Part shown: positions 10,830 through 21,994 of the stretch, piece by piece
Layout: every line of letters begins with the position of its first letter
How positions within the stretch are numbered: the first letter of the stretch is position 1
Assembly: GCF_030272615.1 (NCBI RefSeq)
Contig: NC_081414.1
Coordinates: 522,294,185 to 522,352,184 of the forward strand
Reading direction: 5' to 3'
Length of the DNA stretch: 58,000 bases
Source: Cryptomeria japonica
Lineage: Eukaryota; Streptophyta; Pinopsida; Cupressales; Cupressaceae
Notes under the pieces: model-generated
Databases searched by the model: none
The model's input: the letters and a program-made list of their open reading frames with translations, nothing else
What the model was told of the DNA's origin: nothing
Translations under genes and position numbers: made by a program

Positions 10830-12499
10830 TGTGTAGGGGAAAAAGCGAGACTAGGCTAACATGCCCTAATCCTACCTTTTGACACACATTGTGGAATACG
10901 AAAGAGCCTAGAGGTATCACACAATTGGCTAATTATTTTTGTGGAAGAGAGAGCCATGGGCTACCTATTAGGGTTTCTATTCCTTTGTTGTAATTGAAAG
11001 ATAAAATGTTGCAAGTTCAAATCCTAACCCCAAAGTGCAAGTATGAACTAATAACAAGATTGCAGAATTGAAATTAAACAATGGAAAGCTATAAACACAA
11101 GGACAAGACAAGAGCGTAGATGCATACCCGGAGTTAAAATCTAAGTGAAAATATTCGAGATGGGGGAGCAGGTGCCACTATCCTGATACTGCACCTGAAA
11201 ATGATGTTTTGCAACTTGAAAAGCTATCGGAAAAGCTGAAACTTGCTGTCTGATAGAAGGACCAGGGCGCCCAGCGCCCCTGTCCCAGGGACCAGGGTGC
11301 CCAGTGCCTTTGTCCCATGGACCAGGGCACCCAGCGCCCCTGTCCTGGTAGGACGAGGGTGCCCCACACCCCTGTCCTAGTCTTTTGCCCTAAAATTTGG
11401 TGTGTAGCTCAGTTTCTGTCTGCTTCTGCCAGATCTGCAACTTGCGGCGTCGTCCGAATCCCGAAATCTGCACTTATATCTGAAAAGGTATGGTGGGCAG
11501 CTATATAAGGTTTTGCCTTAGTCAAACCCCTGCTTTGGTGATTTCCACCTCCATGAATAGCCAAGTTGTATTGTAAAAGTAGTGTGTGTGCAGACCTTGT
11601 GTGTGTGCAAGATCCTAAAATGCAAGTAAGCAAACTAGAGCAACCCAGAAAGTAAACCCTAATTGCTTATAAATGATAATGTAAATGCTCCAAATCAAGA
11701 TGCAAAGTGATCTAAAGCATGAATACAAATGATATAATGAGGCTTATGCAAAGACATGAAAACAACATGAAATCATACCCAGCCTGAAGGGAGGGGTACA
11801 AGCCAATCTTCAGTCGGTGATCCCCTATTGCTCTTCAATGTCTTCAAAGCCCTAAATGGATGAATGAAATTGATGAATGCTTGATGGATGGATTTTGAAT
11901 GTTGTTGAAGTCTTCAAAGATCTTCTCTTTCACTGCATAGAAGGCCCCTTAAACCAAAATTCCCATCCTTTCAAATGAAGAAAGAGAGCTCTTATATATG
12001 AAACCCTAGGTCTTAATTTCAACTTTTGGCCGACCTAGAGATTGAATCTCCTGCCAATTTCTTGGGGTTAAGCTTTATTTTATGATTGGATTGCGCTCCT
12101 AAAATTTCGAGAAAAATGTCCGAGACCGTATGCACTCCGGGTGCCATGGTCTCGACAACTTTTCACCAAATGTTTAGGGCCATCGGATATGATGATTTTC
12201 GAGAGAATCCCGAAGTTACAAGTGATTTCAAGATGTTTTGACCCCCGAAATCAAGCCCCCAAGTTCAAAATAGGACCTAATTAGGGTTTTTTTTAATTAA
12301 ATGATGTATTGGAGGAATAAAATGAAAGGGGCACACTTTAATGAAAGGGCCCAACTGGAAGATGATGACATAGGACCTTAGAACTAATTAAGTGCTAAAG
12401 GGAAAATGTAATGCAAAATGCAAAATGCGCCAAGGCAGGTGCTAAACCAAGTGTGAAATTGTACCACCCTGGCAAGTGCATACAATTTTTGACACTACA
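10830..12499 (-). repeat. 3' LTR of G (1,670 bp)
   Basis: Pairs with 16852-18465. By eye about 3-5% of positions differ, and the LTRs differ in length by 56 bp, mainly because this one has more copies of a 30-bp minisatellite. It interrupts ORF A at 10829. Confidence 0.88.
11259..11378. repeat. 30-bp GC-rich minisatellite in the G LTR, 4 units
   Basis: Four consecutive 30-bp units start ggaccaggg or ggacgaggg and end with gtcc. The other G LTR has only about 2.5 units at 17268-17345. Solo LTR S0 has related 31-32-bp units. Confidence 0.9.
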
Positions 12500-12514
12500 T
12501 TTAGCCCCCACTTT
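12500..12514 (-). other. Polypurine tract of G
   Basis: On the minus strand this reads AAAGTGGGGGCTAAA directly before LTR start TGTAGTGTC. The same tract occurs at 18466-18480 before the second LTR. Confidence 0.85.
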
Positions 12515-14320
12515 AGCGGTCATATGAGTACTACATGCATATGCAGGCTAAAGTATAGGAAAGTAAACATTATTTGAAAAAGGATATATCCATAAGTCTG
12601 TCGAACGAAGCCCCCAACGGTATCTGTAGTACACAGTTAGGAACCGCACCCTACAAAACACACATTAGATCACAAAATCACCTAATGCTTACTAAGGAAG
12701 GTGATGAAAATTCGAGGGAGCTATATGCCCCCCCCTATTTCGGCTTGCTAATTTTAGTGAGTTGAAACAGGGTATCATGTTTACCACTTCGAATTGTTAA
12801 AGAATATTGATGACAAATGCTCACAAGAAGATTTGATATGAGATCAAAAACTAATGGAGAATCATTTGGTAAGAAAGAGGACTAAATCTCAATTCCAACA
12901 CAACAAAGAGTGTGAGGATTTGAGAGTTCTCTGACACAAGATGAAGGATGTAAATGGAAACAAAATGCAAAGAGAAGAAAAGAAAGGAAAAAACCATGAA
13001 TACACACATTGGTGATCCATGAGAAGAATAGTGAGAGAGAAAACATGGACTTCTCGCCCCTAGATCTTGTCTAGGTGATCCATGGGAAAAGGACATGGAA
13101 AACTAGCCCCTAGAGTCTGTCTAGGTGATCCATGTAAGGGAGGAGAGTGAGAAAGTCTAGCCTTATGCTGCTAGTTCCACTCAACCTCGTGCATGTGTGT
13201 GTAAGGGAGGTTAGAAGAACCTCATAGGAGTCTATGCCCGAGTATGCTACAACCTGTATATGTATAGTACAAAAGCATGACATCTCGCTCTAAGAGTCTG
13301 TGCTCTGGTTTCGAGAATGACCCATTGCTCAAAAAGTGTAATGTTTATGTCATAAGTAAAGTAGAACAAGGATACCTACCTTCATCACAAAAGAAGATAC
13401 CTCAAAAATGCAACAATGTCATAGATCCAAGCAAGAGAGTTTTGCACTCTTTAATCATGGATAAGATAGTTGAAAAAGGGATATCTTGTAGTATGTGTAA
13501 AGGAGATCCTTAGAGGAGAAGAGATCTTTGTACAAAAGACACCTATCCCTGAGAGGAATTGTCTTAGACAAATATAACATCTTCTATAATAGGACAAAGA
13601 AGAGAATAAGAATGCAATACTTCCTTCTTTTGAGAGGTGAAAGTGATTCTTAATGAAGGATGATGCTCTTTTTAACCCAATTGGGAGAGTGAATTCATTA
13701 TGGATGTATTTTACCAAGTGCAAAAGAGGTTGTAGTCAAGGACTGACACCTCTTGTAAGAGAGAATCCTTGAACAAACAACAACAAATGCTTACAAGGAA
13801 TAACATCAAGTAATAAAGTTCACACCATCCACGAAATAGGAAAAAGTGGATCCTTAGATAAAAATAAGGAAAGATCATTGCCTCCCAAGGATAAGGACAA
13901 TGAGAAGGACTTACACAATCTTCTAGGGAGAGATTTAGACATAAGCAAAATGTACTACATACTCACATGAGTTCATGCAAGCAAGACATTAGTGTATGTA
14001 AAATGCTCCTCACAAGAAGTGGGTAGGATATGAAAGAGAATACACATCTTCTCCCATATCTAGGAAAAGAGGATTCTAAAGAAAAGATGATCAATATTTC
14101 CACACTATTACCCTAAAGGGAAATTTTAACCATAAAAAGAAGAGATGTATGAAATCACTCTTGTCCCCATAGGAACAAGAGATAACATAAAAAATTAGGC
14201 TATTATGTTGCTTCAAAAATATGATTGCACTTGAAATTGTACCATCATGAATGACAATGAGCCCCTAGTAAATGAGCTACCAATGTCACATAATGATGAG
14301 CAACATAATAGCCATTAATG
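12515..14320 (-). other. Non-coding internal region of G
   Basis: About 1.8 kb between the G-patch frame and the polypurine tract, where an autonomous gypsy element would have RT, RNase H and integrase. I found no pol motif on either strand. Short open frames here recur in the second copy only because the DNA is duplicated. A ~60-bp near-repeat with tctaggtgatccatg occurs twice near 13069 and 13120. Confidence 0.7.
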
Positions 14321-16636
14321 TTATTTAAAGACATGATAGACTAAATGAGGTATTTGAATATGACATGCTAAATGGTCAACTATAAGTGAGATCCAAAACA
14401 TGTATAAAATGATAAAATTTGAAGAAGAAAAGTCACAAGAAATCTTAGAAGAGGGATGAGTGTAATTTATTAGAGCCTTATCCTTGGAGGAAAGGACTTT
14501 ATGATGAATAGGAGATAAAGATTCATAAGTGGATTTAGAAATTTGAGGGGAGTCATAAAGAGATTTGTTCATTGCCAAGATTTCCTTATGAGGGGAATGA
14601 GAGTTGATAGAAGTAGAAGATGATTTAGTTGAAGTGAGATCATCATCACTACTAAATATAGCATTCACATTGAGAGATGGTATTTTAGATGCTTTGGTGG
14701 GCTTAGAAAGATTATATCCAAGTCTAAATGAATATTCATGCATGTTATGTTCTAAAGGAACTTTAATTCCTTGTTCATTTGTGCCACAACCATTTCCACT
14801 ATAGCCACTCTTAGCCAAAATGTGAAAACCACGACCATGAAGGGATGCTAAATCAGAGAGGGATGGTGATGCCCCATAGATCTCAGTGCTATTTGTATTA
14901 GAGGAAGATGTTGAAGAGTTATTTGAATCGGAGGTAGCCACAAAGTTGTTACTGAATTGCTTAGACAAAGTGGGCTTCTCTTTAGTTTCTTCCTTAGATT
15001 TTCCCTTCTCAATCTTAGGCACTCTATATTCTCCTACAAAAGTAGGGTTAAAGTCTAAAGATCCCCAATGATCATCCAAGAGAGCCTTTTTAGGAGAAAA
15101 GATATCTTTGGGAGAAGATTCTGATTGAGTAGAACGATCAAGAGTACTAGAGGGGACACAATCCTTAAAGAAAGTAGATGCATTTGAAGTGGTAGAAGGA
15201 TTAGAAGTAGTTGAACAAGAAGATCCAGTTCATAATGGTTCTTGAAGATTAGTATCAGCTAGCAAGGTGTATGTTATATTGTCATAAATGAATTTGACTC
15301 GCCCATGCAAAGTTGAGGGGACAACTTGCATACTATGAAGCCAAGGTCTCCCTAATAGAAGATTGTAAGTCAAATTACCAGAGATGACATGACTAGGTGT
15401 ACGTAAAGTAATAGGACCTATTGTAATAGGTAAGATTATGATACCCAAACATTCTTTACCAACATTATCAAAGCCTTGAATAGAAATAGAAGAACGTTTA
15501 ATGAGAGAATGATCCACATTAAGCTTGTCCAATAAATCAATACTACAAACATTAAGGTCAGATCCATTGTCCGCAAGGGTTTGTCTTATAGCACTTTCAT
15601 TGGTAATAACTACAATCATAAGAGGATCATATTGATTTTGAATTTCATGAGAAGGTAACTCATCTTGTGTGAACACAATTTGAGCTTTGGGTTTGCTTGT
15701 AGAATCAATCAGGGAAGCCATGTTATTATTATTATTATTAGGTGTCACTGTAGGTGGGACATCTAAATTTTTTAAAGCATCTTGTAACATCCCATGATAG
15801 GTAGGTGAAGTTTGAACTAAATCCCAAATAGAAATCTTTGCCGGAGTAGTTTTAAGTTGTTCAATAAGATCATAGTCCTTACTAATCATTTGTGAAATAC
15901 GTGGAGCTTGCGGAAGAATTGGTTGAGGATTAGGAAGAGAAACTGGAGTAACAGGAGGAGGATTAGGCTGCCTATTATTTCTAGTATTATAAGTATGGGC
16001 AACCACATTATAACTCTCTCTAGTTAATTGCTTGGCACAACTATAAGGACTTATAGGTTTTCTTCCTTGCACAGTGATGATAGGTTTATTCAGAGAAAGA
16101 AAGGAATCATGACCATACCCTCCTTGGACAGTAAGGAGAGGTGATTTAGGAACATGAAAGGTGGGAGAAGGATAAGCACCTTGGACTTCAAAGAGAGGCT
16201 TATTATGCTCATTCAGGTTTATCATGTTAACTAATTTAGAAGTTTTGTTCTTGTCTAAAGATTTCAATAAAGCCACAAAGTCATCAAGAGCATCATCCAA
16301 CAAAGCATGATCATATCTATTAAAAGGTTTATCTTTTGATTCAAAAGGAGACATCTCTTCATATAGGGGATCATTGAAAACAACCATGTTACTAGATTTA
16401 GTGGAAGAGTTGATAGGAATGTACCCTTGAGAGGAATCATTCAACTTATCTTTCTCATCACAACGAAATGGCATAGTAACAATGTTTATAAGTTTTTGGT
16501 AAAATGAAGGTTTGGTATCTTTATGGTTCAAAAACTCATCTAAAGCTTCATCTAATTCATCTTGGCTATACTAATAATCAACATAATTGCATATATCATC
16601 ATAAATATGAACATTTTGCAAATAAAAATCTGACAT
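14321..16636 (-). pseudogene. G Gag-like / retropepsin / G-patch frame
   Basis: One frame from ATG 16636 (MSDFYLQNVH) to a stop at 14321, interrupted in frame by TAG near 16573 and TGA at 15229-15231; otherwise about 770 codons. The middle holds a retropepsin-like domain with DNGSDLNVCS as the active-site box (D-N-G-S is usual in many plant gypsy proteases), followed by a flap-side LGRPWLHSM motif. About 190 codons further on is a G-patch reading AKSGYSGNGCGTNEQG. The N-terminus lacks a zinc knuckle. No RT follows. Retropepsin would process a polyprotein, and G-patches bind RNA or helicases. With polymerase missing, this could act only with a helper element. Confidence 0.82.
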
Positions 16637-16707
16637 TTTGAAATAAAAATTGCATAAAACTTAAACACACCATGCAAAGAAACAAAGAAACACACTCTTT
16701 CTTTTCC

Positions 16708-16750
16708 CTATTTTTTTTCTATTTTTTTCTTTCCTTTTTTTTTTTTTTAA
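16708..16750. repeat. Pyrimidine/poly-T tract
   Basis: A run of T-rich sequence in the G 5' leader between the primer-binding site and the ATG (poly-A rich on the coding strand). Confidence 0.8.
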
Positions 16751-16830
16751 TGAAAATGAAACTTAAATGAAACACACTAAATCTAGATCTAGAGCTAACA
16801 AATGCAATGCAAGAGAAAGCAATAATAAGA

Positions 16831-16848
16831 TTCATGTCGGGTTCACCA
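16831..16848 (-). other. Primer-binding site of G
   Basis: On the minus strand this reads TGGTGAACCCGACATGAA, beginning three bases after the LTR end. It starts TGG as a tRNA CCA complement must, but is not the initiator-Met type. I could not name the tRNA with confidence. Confidence 0.7.
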
Positions 16849-16851
16849 AAA

Positions 16852-18465
16852 TGTGTAGGGGAAAAAGCGAGACTAGGCTAACATGCCCTAATCCTACCTT
16901 TTGACACACATTGTGGAATACAAAAGAGACTAGAGGTATCACACAATTGGCTACTTCTTTTTGTGGAAGAGAGAGCCACGGGCTACCTATTAGGGTTTCT
17001 ATTCCTTTGTTGTAATTGAAAGATACAATGATGCAAGTTCAATTCCTAACCCCAAAGTGCAAGTATGAACTAATAAAAAGATTGCAGAATTGAAATTAAA
17101 CAATGGAAAATTGTAAACACCAGGACAAGACAAGAGTGCAGATGCGTACCTAGAGTTAAAATCTGAGTGAAAATGTTTGGGACGGGGGTGTAGGTGCCAC
17201 TATCTTGATACTGCTATTTTGCAACCTCAAAAGCTGTCGGAAATGCTGAAACTTGCTGTCTGACAGAAGGACCAGGGCGCCCAGGGACTAGGGTGCCCAG
17301 CGCCCCTATCCTGGTAGGACTAGGGTGCCCCACACCCTTGTCCTAGTCTTTTGACCTAAAATTTGGTGTGTAGCACAGTTTCTGTCTGCTTTTGCTGGAT
17401 CTGCAACTTGCGGTGTCGTCCGAATCCCGAAATCTACACTTATATCTGAAAAGGTATGGTGGGCGGCTATATAGGGTTTTGCCTTAGTAAAACCCCCACT
17501 TTGGTGATTTCCACCTCCACGAATAGCCAAGTTGTATTGTAAAAGTAGTGTGTGTGCAGACCTTGTGTGTGTGCAAGATCCTAAAATGCAAGTAAGCAAA
17601 CTAGAGCAACCTAGAAAGTAAACCCTAATTGCTTGTAAATGATAATGTAAATGCTCCAAATCAAGATGCAAAGTGATCTAAAGCATGAATACAAATGATA
17701 TAATGAGGCTTATGCAAAGACATGAAAACAACATGAAATCATACCCAACCCCAAGGGAGGGGTACAAGCCAATCTTCAGTCGGTGATCCCCTATTGCTCT
17801 TCAATGTCTTCAAAGCCCTAAATGGATGAATGAAATTGATGAATGCTTGATGGATGGATGTTGAATGTTGTTGAAGTCTTCAAAGATCTGCTCTTTCACT
17901 GCATAGAAGGCCCCTTAAACCAAAATTCCCATCCTTTCAAATGAAGAAAGATAGCTCTTATATATGAAACCCTAGGTCTTAATTTCAACTTTTGGCTGAC
18001 CTAGAGATTGAATCTCCCTCCAATTTCTTGAGGTTAAGCTTTATTTTATGATTGGATTGCGCTCCTAAAATTTTGGGAAAAATGTCTGGGACCGTGTGCA
18101 CTCCGGGCGCCATGGTCTCGACAACTTTTCACCAAATTTTCAGGGCCATCGGATATGATGATTTTAGAGAGAATCTCGAAGTTACAGGTGATTTCAAGAT
18201 GTTTTGACCCCCGAAATCAAGCCCCCAAGTTCAAAATAGGACCTAATTAGGGTTTTTTTTAATTAAATGATGTATTGGAGGAATAAAATGAAAGGGGCAC
18301 ACTTTAATGAAAGGGCCCAACTGGAAGATGATGACATAGGACCTTAGAACTAATTAAGTGCTAAAGGGGAAATGCAATGCAAAATGCAAAATGTGCCAAG
18401 GCAGGTGCTAAACCAAGTGTGAAATTGTACCACCCTGGCAAGTGCATACAATTTTTGACACTACA
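16852..18465 (-). repeat. Middle LTR of the G array (1,614 bp)
   Basis: This serves as the 5' LTR of the complete unit to its left and as the 3' LTR of the partial unit to its right. It carries the same ends and polypurine tract as 10830-12499, with about 2.5 minisatellite units at 17268-17345. Confidence 0.88.
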
Positions 18466-21096
18466 TTTAGCCCCCACTTTAGCGGTCATATGAGTACTAC
18501 ATGCATATGCAGGCTAAAGTATAGGAAAGTAAACATTATTTGAAAAAGGATATATCCATAAGTCTGTCGAACGAAGCCCCCAACGGTATCTGTAGTACAC
18601 AGTTAGGAACCACACCCTACAAAACACACATTAGATCACAAAATCACCTAATGCTTACTAAGGAAGGTGATGAAAATTCGAGGGTAGCTATATGCCCCCC
18701 CCTGTTTCGGCTTGCTAATTTTAGTGAGTTGAAACAGGGTATCATGTTTACCACTTCGAATTGTTAAAGAATATTGATGACAAATGCTCACAAGAAGATT
18801 TGATATGAGATCAAAAACTAATGGAGAATCATTTGGTAAGAAAGAGGACTAAATCTCAATTCCAACACAACAAAGAGTGTGAGGATTTGAGAGTTCTCTG
18901 ACACAAGATGAAGGATGTAAATGGAAACAAAATGTAAAGAGAAGAAAAGAAAGGAAAAAACCATGAATACACACATTGGTGATCCATGAGAAGAATAGTG
19001 AGAGAGAAAACATGGACTTCTCGCCCCTAGATCTTGTCTAGGTGATCCATGGGAAAAGGACATGGAAAACTAGCCCCTAGAGTCTGTCTAGGTGATCCAT
19101 GTAAGGGAGGAGAGTGAGAAAGTCTAGCCTTATGCTGCTAGTTCCACTCAACCTCGTGCATGTGTGTGTAAGGGAGGTTAGAAGCACCTCATATTAGTCT
19201 ATGCCCGAGTATGCTACAACCTGTATATGTATAGTACAAAAGCATGACATCTCGCTCTAATAGTCTGTGCTCTGGTTTCGAGAATGACCCATTGCTCAAA
19301 AAGTGTAATGTTTATGTCATAAGTAAAGTAGAACAAGGATACCTACCTTCATCACAAAAGAAGATACCTCAAAAATGCAACAATGTCATAGATCCAAGCA
19401 AGAGAGTTTTGCACTCTTTAATCATGGATAAGATAGTTGAAAAAGGGATATCTTGTAGTATGTGTAAAGGAGATCCTTAGAGGAGAAGAGATCTTTGTAC
19501 AAAAGACACCTATCCCTGAGAGGAATTGTCTTAGAAAAATATAACATCTTCTAGAATGGGACAAAGAAGAGAATAAGAATGCAATACTTCCTTCTTTTGA
19601 GAGGTGAAAGTGATTCTTAATGAAGGATGATGCTCTTTTTAACCCAATTGGGAGAGTGAATTCATTATGGATGTATTTTACCAAGTGCAAAAGAGGTTGT
19701 AGTCAAGGACTGACACCTCTTGTAAGAGAGAATCCTTGAACAAACAACAACAAATGCTTACAAGGAATAACATCAAGTAATAAAGTTCACACCATCCACA
19801 AAATAGGAAAAAGTGGATCCTTAGATAAAAATAAGGAAAGATCATTGCCTCCCAAGGATAAGGACAATGAGAAGGACTTACACAATCTTCTAGGGAGAGA
19901 TTTAGACATAAGCAAAATGTACTACATACTCACATGAGTTCATGCAAGCAAGACATTAGTGTATGTAAAATGCTCCTCACAAGAAGTGGGTAGGATATGA
20001 AAGAGAATTCACATCTTCTCCCATATCTAGGAAAAGAGGATTCTAAAGAAAAGATGATCAATATTTCCACACTATTACCCTAAAGGGAAATTTTAACCAT
20101 AAAAAGAAGAGATGTATGAAATCACTCTTGTCCCCATAGGAACAAGAGATAACATAAAAAATTAGGCTATTATGTTGCTTCAAAAATATGATTGCACTTG
20201 AAATTGTACCATCATGAATGACAATGAGCCCCTAGTAAATGAGCTACCAATGTCACATAATGATGAGCAACATAATAGCCATTAATGTTATTTAAAGACA
20301 TGATAGACTAAATGAGGTATTTGAATATGACATGCTAAATGCTCAACTATAAGTGAGATCCAAAACATGTATAAAATGATAAAATTTGAAGAAGAAAAGT
20401 CACAAGAAATCTTAGAAGAGGGATGAGTGTAATTTATTAGAGCCTTATCCTTGGAGGAAAGGACTTTATGATGAATAGGAGATAAAGATTCATAAGTGGA
20501 TTTAGAAATTTGAGGGGAGTCATAAAGAGATTTGTTCATTGCCAAGATTTCCTTATGAGGGGAATGAGAGTTGATAGAAGTAGAAGATGATTTAGTTGAA
20601 GTGAGATCATCATCACTACTAAATATAGCATTCACATTGAGAGATGGTCTTTTAGATGCTTTGGTGGGCTTAGAAAGATTATATCCAAGTCTAAATGAAT
20701 ATTCATGCATGTTATGTTCTAAAGGAACTTTAATTCCTTGTTCATTTGTGCCACAACCATTTCCACTATAGCCACTCTTAGCCAAAATGTGAAAACCACG
20801 ACCATGAAGGGATGCTAAATCAGAGAGGGATGGTGATGCCCCATAGATCTCGGTGCTATTTGTATTAGAGGAAGATGTTGAAGAGTTATTTGAATCGGAG
20901 GTAGCCACAAAGTTGTTACTGAATTGCTTAGACAAAGTGGGCTTCTCTTTAGTTTCTTCCTTAGATTTTCCCTTCTCAATCTTAGGCACTCTATATTCTC
21001 CTACAAAAGTAGGGTTAAAGTCTAAAGATCCCCAATGATCATCCAAGAGAGCCTTTTTAGGAGAAAAGATATCTTTGGGAGAAGATTCTGATTGAG
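18466..21096 (-). mobile_element. Second, partial internal region of G
   Basis: Nearly identical to 12500-15129: I count roughly 15-20 differences in 2.6 kb. It stops at 21096, inside the gag-pro frame, where unrelated sequence starts (gtaggcttctag). The retropepsin part, primer-binding site and outer LTR of this unit are missing. Confidence 0.88.
20288..21096 (-). pseudogene. Truncated second copy of the G-patch frame
   Basis: Same protein as 14321-15129 with a few substitutions (for example KIPSLN against KRPSLN and IVDHLA against IVEHLA). The G-patch (AKSGYSGNGCGTNEQG) is intact. The frame is open to 21096, where the copy ends; the retropepsin half is missing. Confidence 0.85.
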
Positions 21097-21302
21097 GTAG
21101 GCTTCTAGTTTTATTTCTTTTTATTTCTGGTTTTTCCTCTTTTTCTTCATTTTATCTTTCCTTCTTCTCTACCTTCTTCCTTTAGGTTTTCTGTCAATTT
21201 TAGGCATATTGGGCTAAGAAATCCATTTACTTTACCCTTTTTCCTCACCTATGTGATGCGTTTTAAAACCCAATTCATAGGCTGTGTGCGGAGATCTCTT
21301 CG

Positions 21303-21747
21303 CATATCGGACTAAAGTCCGATATGTAGGAGGGTAAATCTCGCATATCGGACTTTAAAGTCCAATTTGTGAGTGGAGAAAATTAGATTGACATGTTAGG
21401 TTTTAAAACCTGACATGTCAATCTAATTTTCTCCCCTCGCAAAAAACCCAACATATCAATCAGTTGTTCTTCCCTAGCACATCGGATTTTAAAGTCCGGT
21501 GTGCTGGTGTTTTTATAATGTTCTACACCAGCACATTGAACTTTAAAGTCTGATGTGCTAATGATCTTTCCCAACTTGCACATCGGACTTTAAAGTCCAA
21601 TGTAGTAATGATCTTTCCCAACTTGCACATCAGACTTTAAAGTCCGATGTGCTAATGATCTTTCCCAACTTGCACATCAAACTTTAAAGTATGATATGCA
21701 TGTAAAGATGTTTTATCTTTTCACATCGGACTTTAAAGTCCAATGTG
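21303..21747. repeat. Array of ~9 palindromes with core ACTTTAAAGT
   Basis: Nine inverted repeats of 24-58 bp. Approximate positions are 21303-21326, 21344-21369, 21376-21433, 21476-21505, 21530-21559, 21578-21604, 21625-21652, 21672-21699 and 21722-21747, with a half site at 21768-21780. The usual unit is gcacatcggactttaaag followed by its complement. From 21531 to 21699 the palindromes are spaced exactly 47 bp apart with a constant spacer (aatgatctttcccaacttg). Outside that they are more diverged and irregular. Confidence 0.93.
21376..21433. repeat. 58-bp near-perfect palindrome
   Basis: Two 29-bp arms meet at ggtttt/aaaacc with one mismatch. Its core replaces the ACTTTAAAGT core of its neighbours with AGGTTTTAAAACCT, and its arms extend further than theirs. 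Confidence 0.95.
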
Positions 21748-21994
21748 CAAATTGTGGCTCCTATGGTGCATATCCGACTTTTTTCCCCAACCTGCCATTT
21801 TTGATAGTATTGCTCCCAAGCCTATTCTGAGTCCAATTGATAAAATTTAATTTTATTGATGATGATAACTATCAAAGAAGCTAATCCTTAGTGTTGAATG
21901 CATTTATTTGCAAATCTCAAAGCCCTCTCATGACAATTCAGAGCCTTCTTCGAGTCAGTTGGAATCTTCTCTGAGTTAAACATCAACAAAAAAG

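Larger units (their letters stand above)
10830..18465 (-). mobile_element. Element G: non-autonomous gypsy-like retrotransposon
   Basis: A minus-strand element of 7,636 bp. The 5' LTR is 18465-16852, followed by a primer-binding site, a Gag/retropepsin/G-patch frame, about 1.8 kb of non-coding sequence, a polypurine tract and the 3' LTR 12499-10830. Both LTRs run TGTAGTGTCAAAA to CCCTACACA on the minus strand. There is no RT, RNase H or integrase, so it depended on another element. The 5' LTR is also the 3' LTR of a second partial copy on its right (18466-21096). The outer left flank is ACTCT; the matching right TSD is not present because that end is truncated. Confidence 0.85.
21097..21994 (+). 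other. Leader of element B with palindrome array
   Basis: Non-coding sequence between the truncated G copy and the ORF B start. It begins with a pyrimidine-rich stretch (21110-21185), continues with the palindrome array at 21303-21747, and ends with about 220 bp of AT-rich leader. It could be LTR or 5' leader of B. No primer-binding site was recognised. Confidence 0.5.

Noticed and set aside
12851-13096. Repeated 81-codon frame (also 18818-19063)
   Set aside because: It recurs only because the DNA is duplicated; the protein is low complexity and lies in the non-coding part of G.
10830-21096. Tandem duplication as an assembly error
   Set aside because: The copies differ at many sites, the LTRs differ more than the internals, and minisatellite length differs, so they are real distinct copies as far as sequence alone can show.
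21303-21747. CRISPR-like repeat/spacer array
   Set aside because: The repeats are palindromic and diverged, the spacers are themselves repeated, and the context is plant retroelement DNA.
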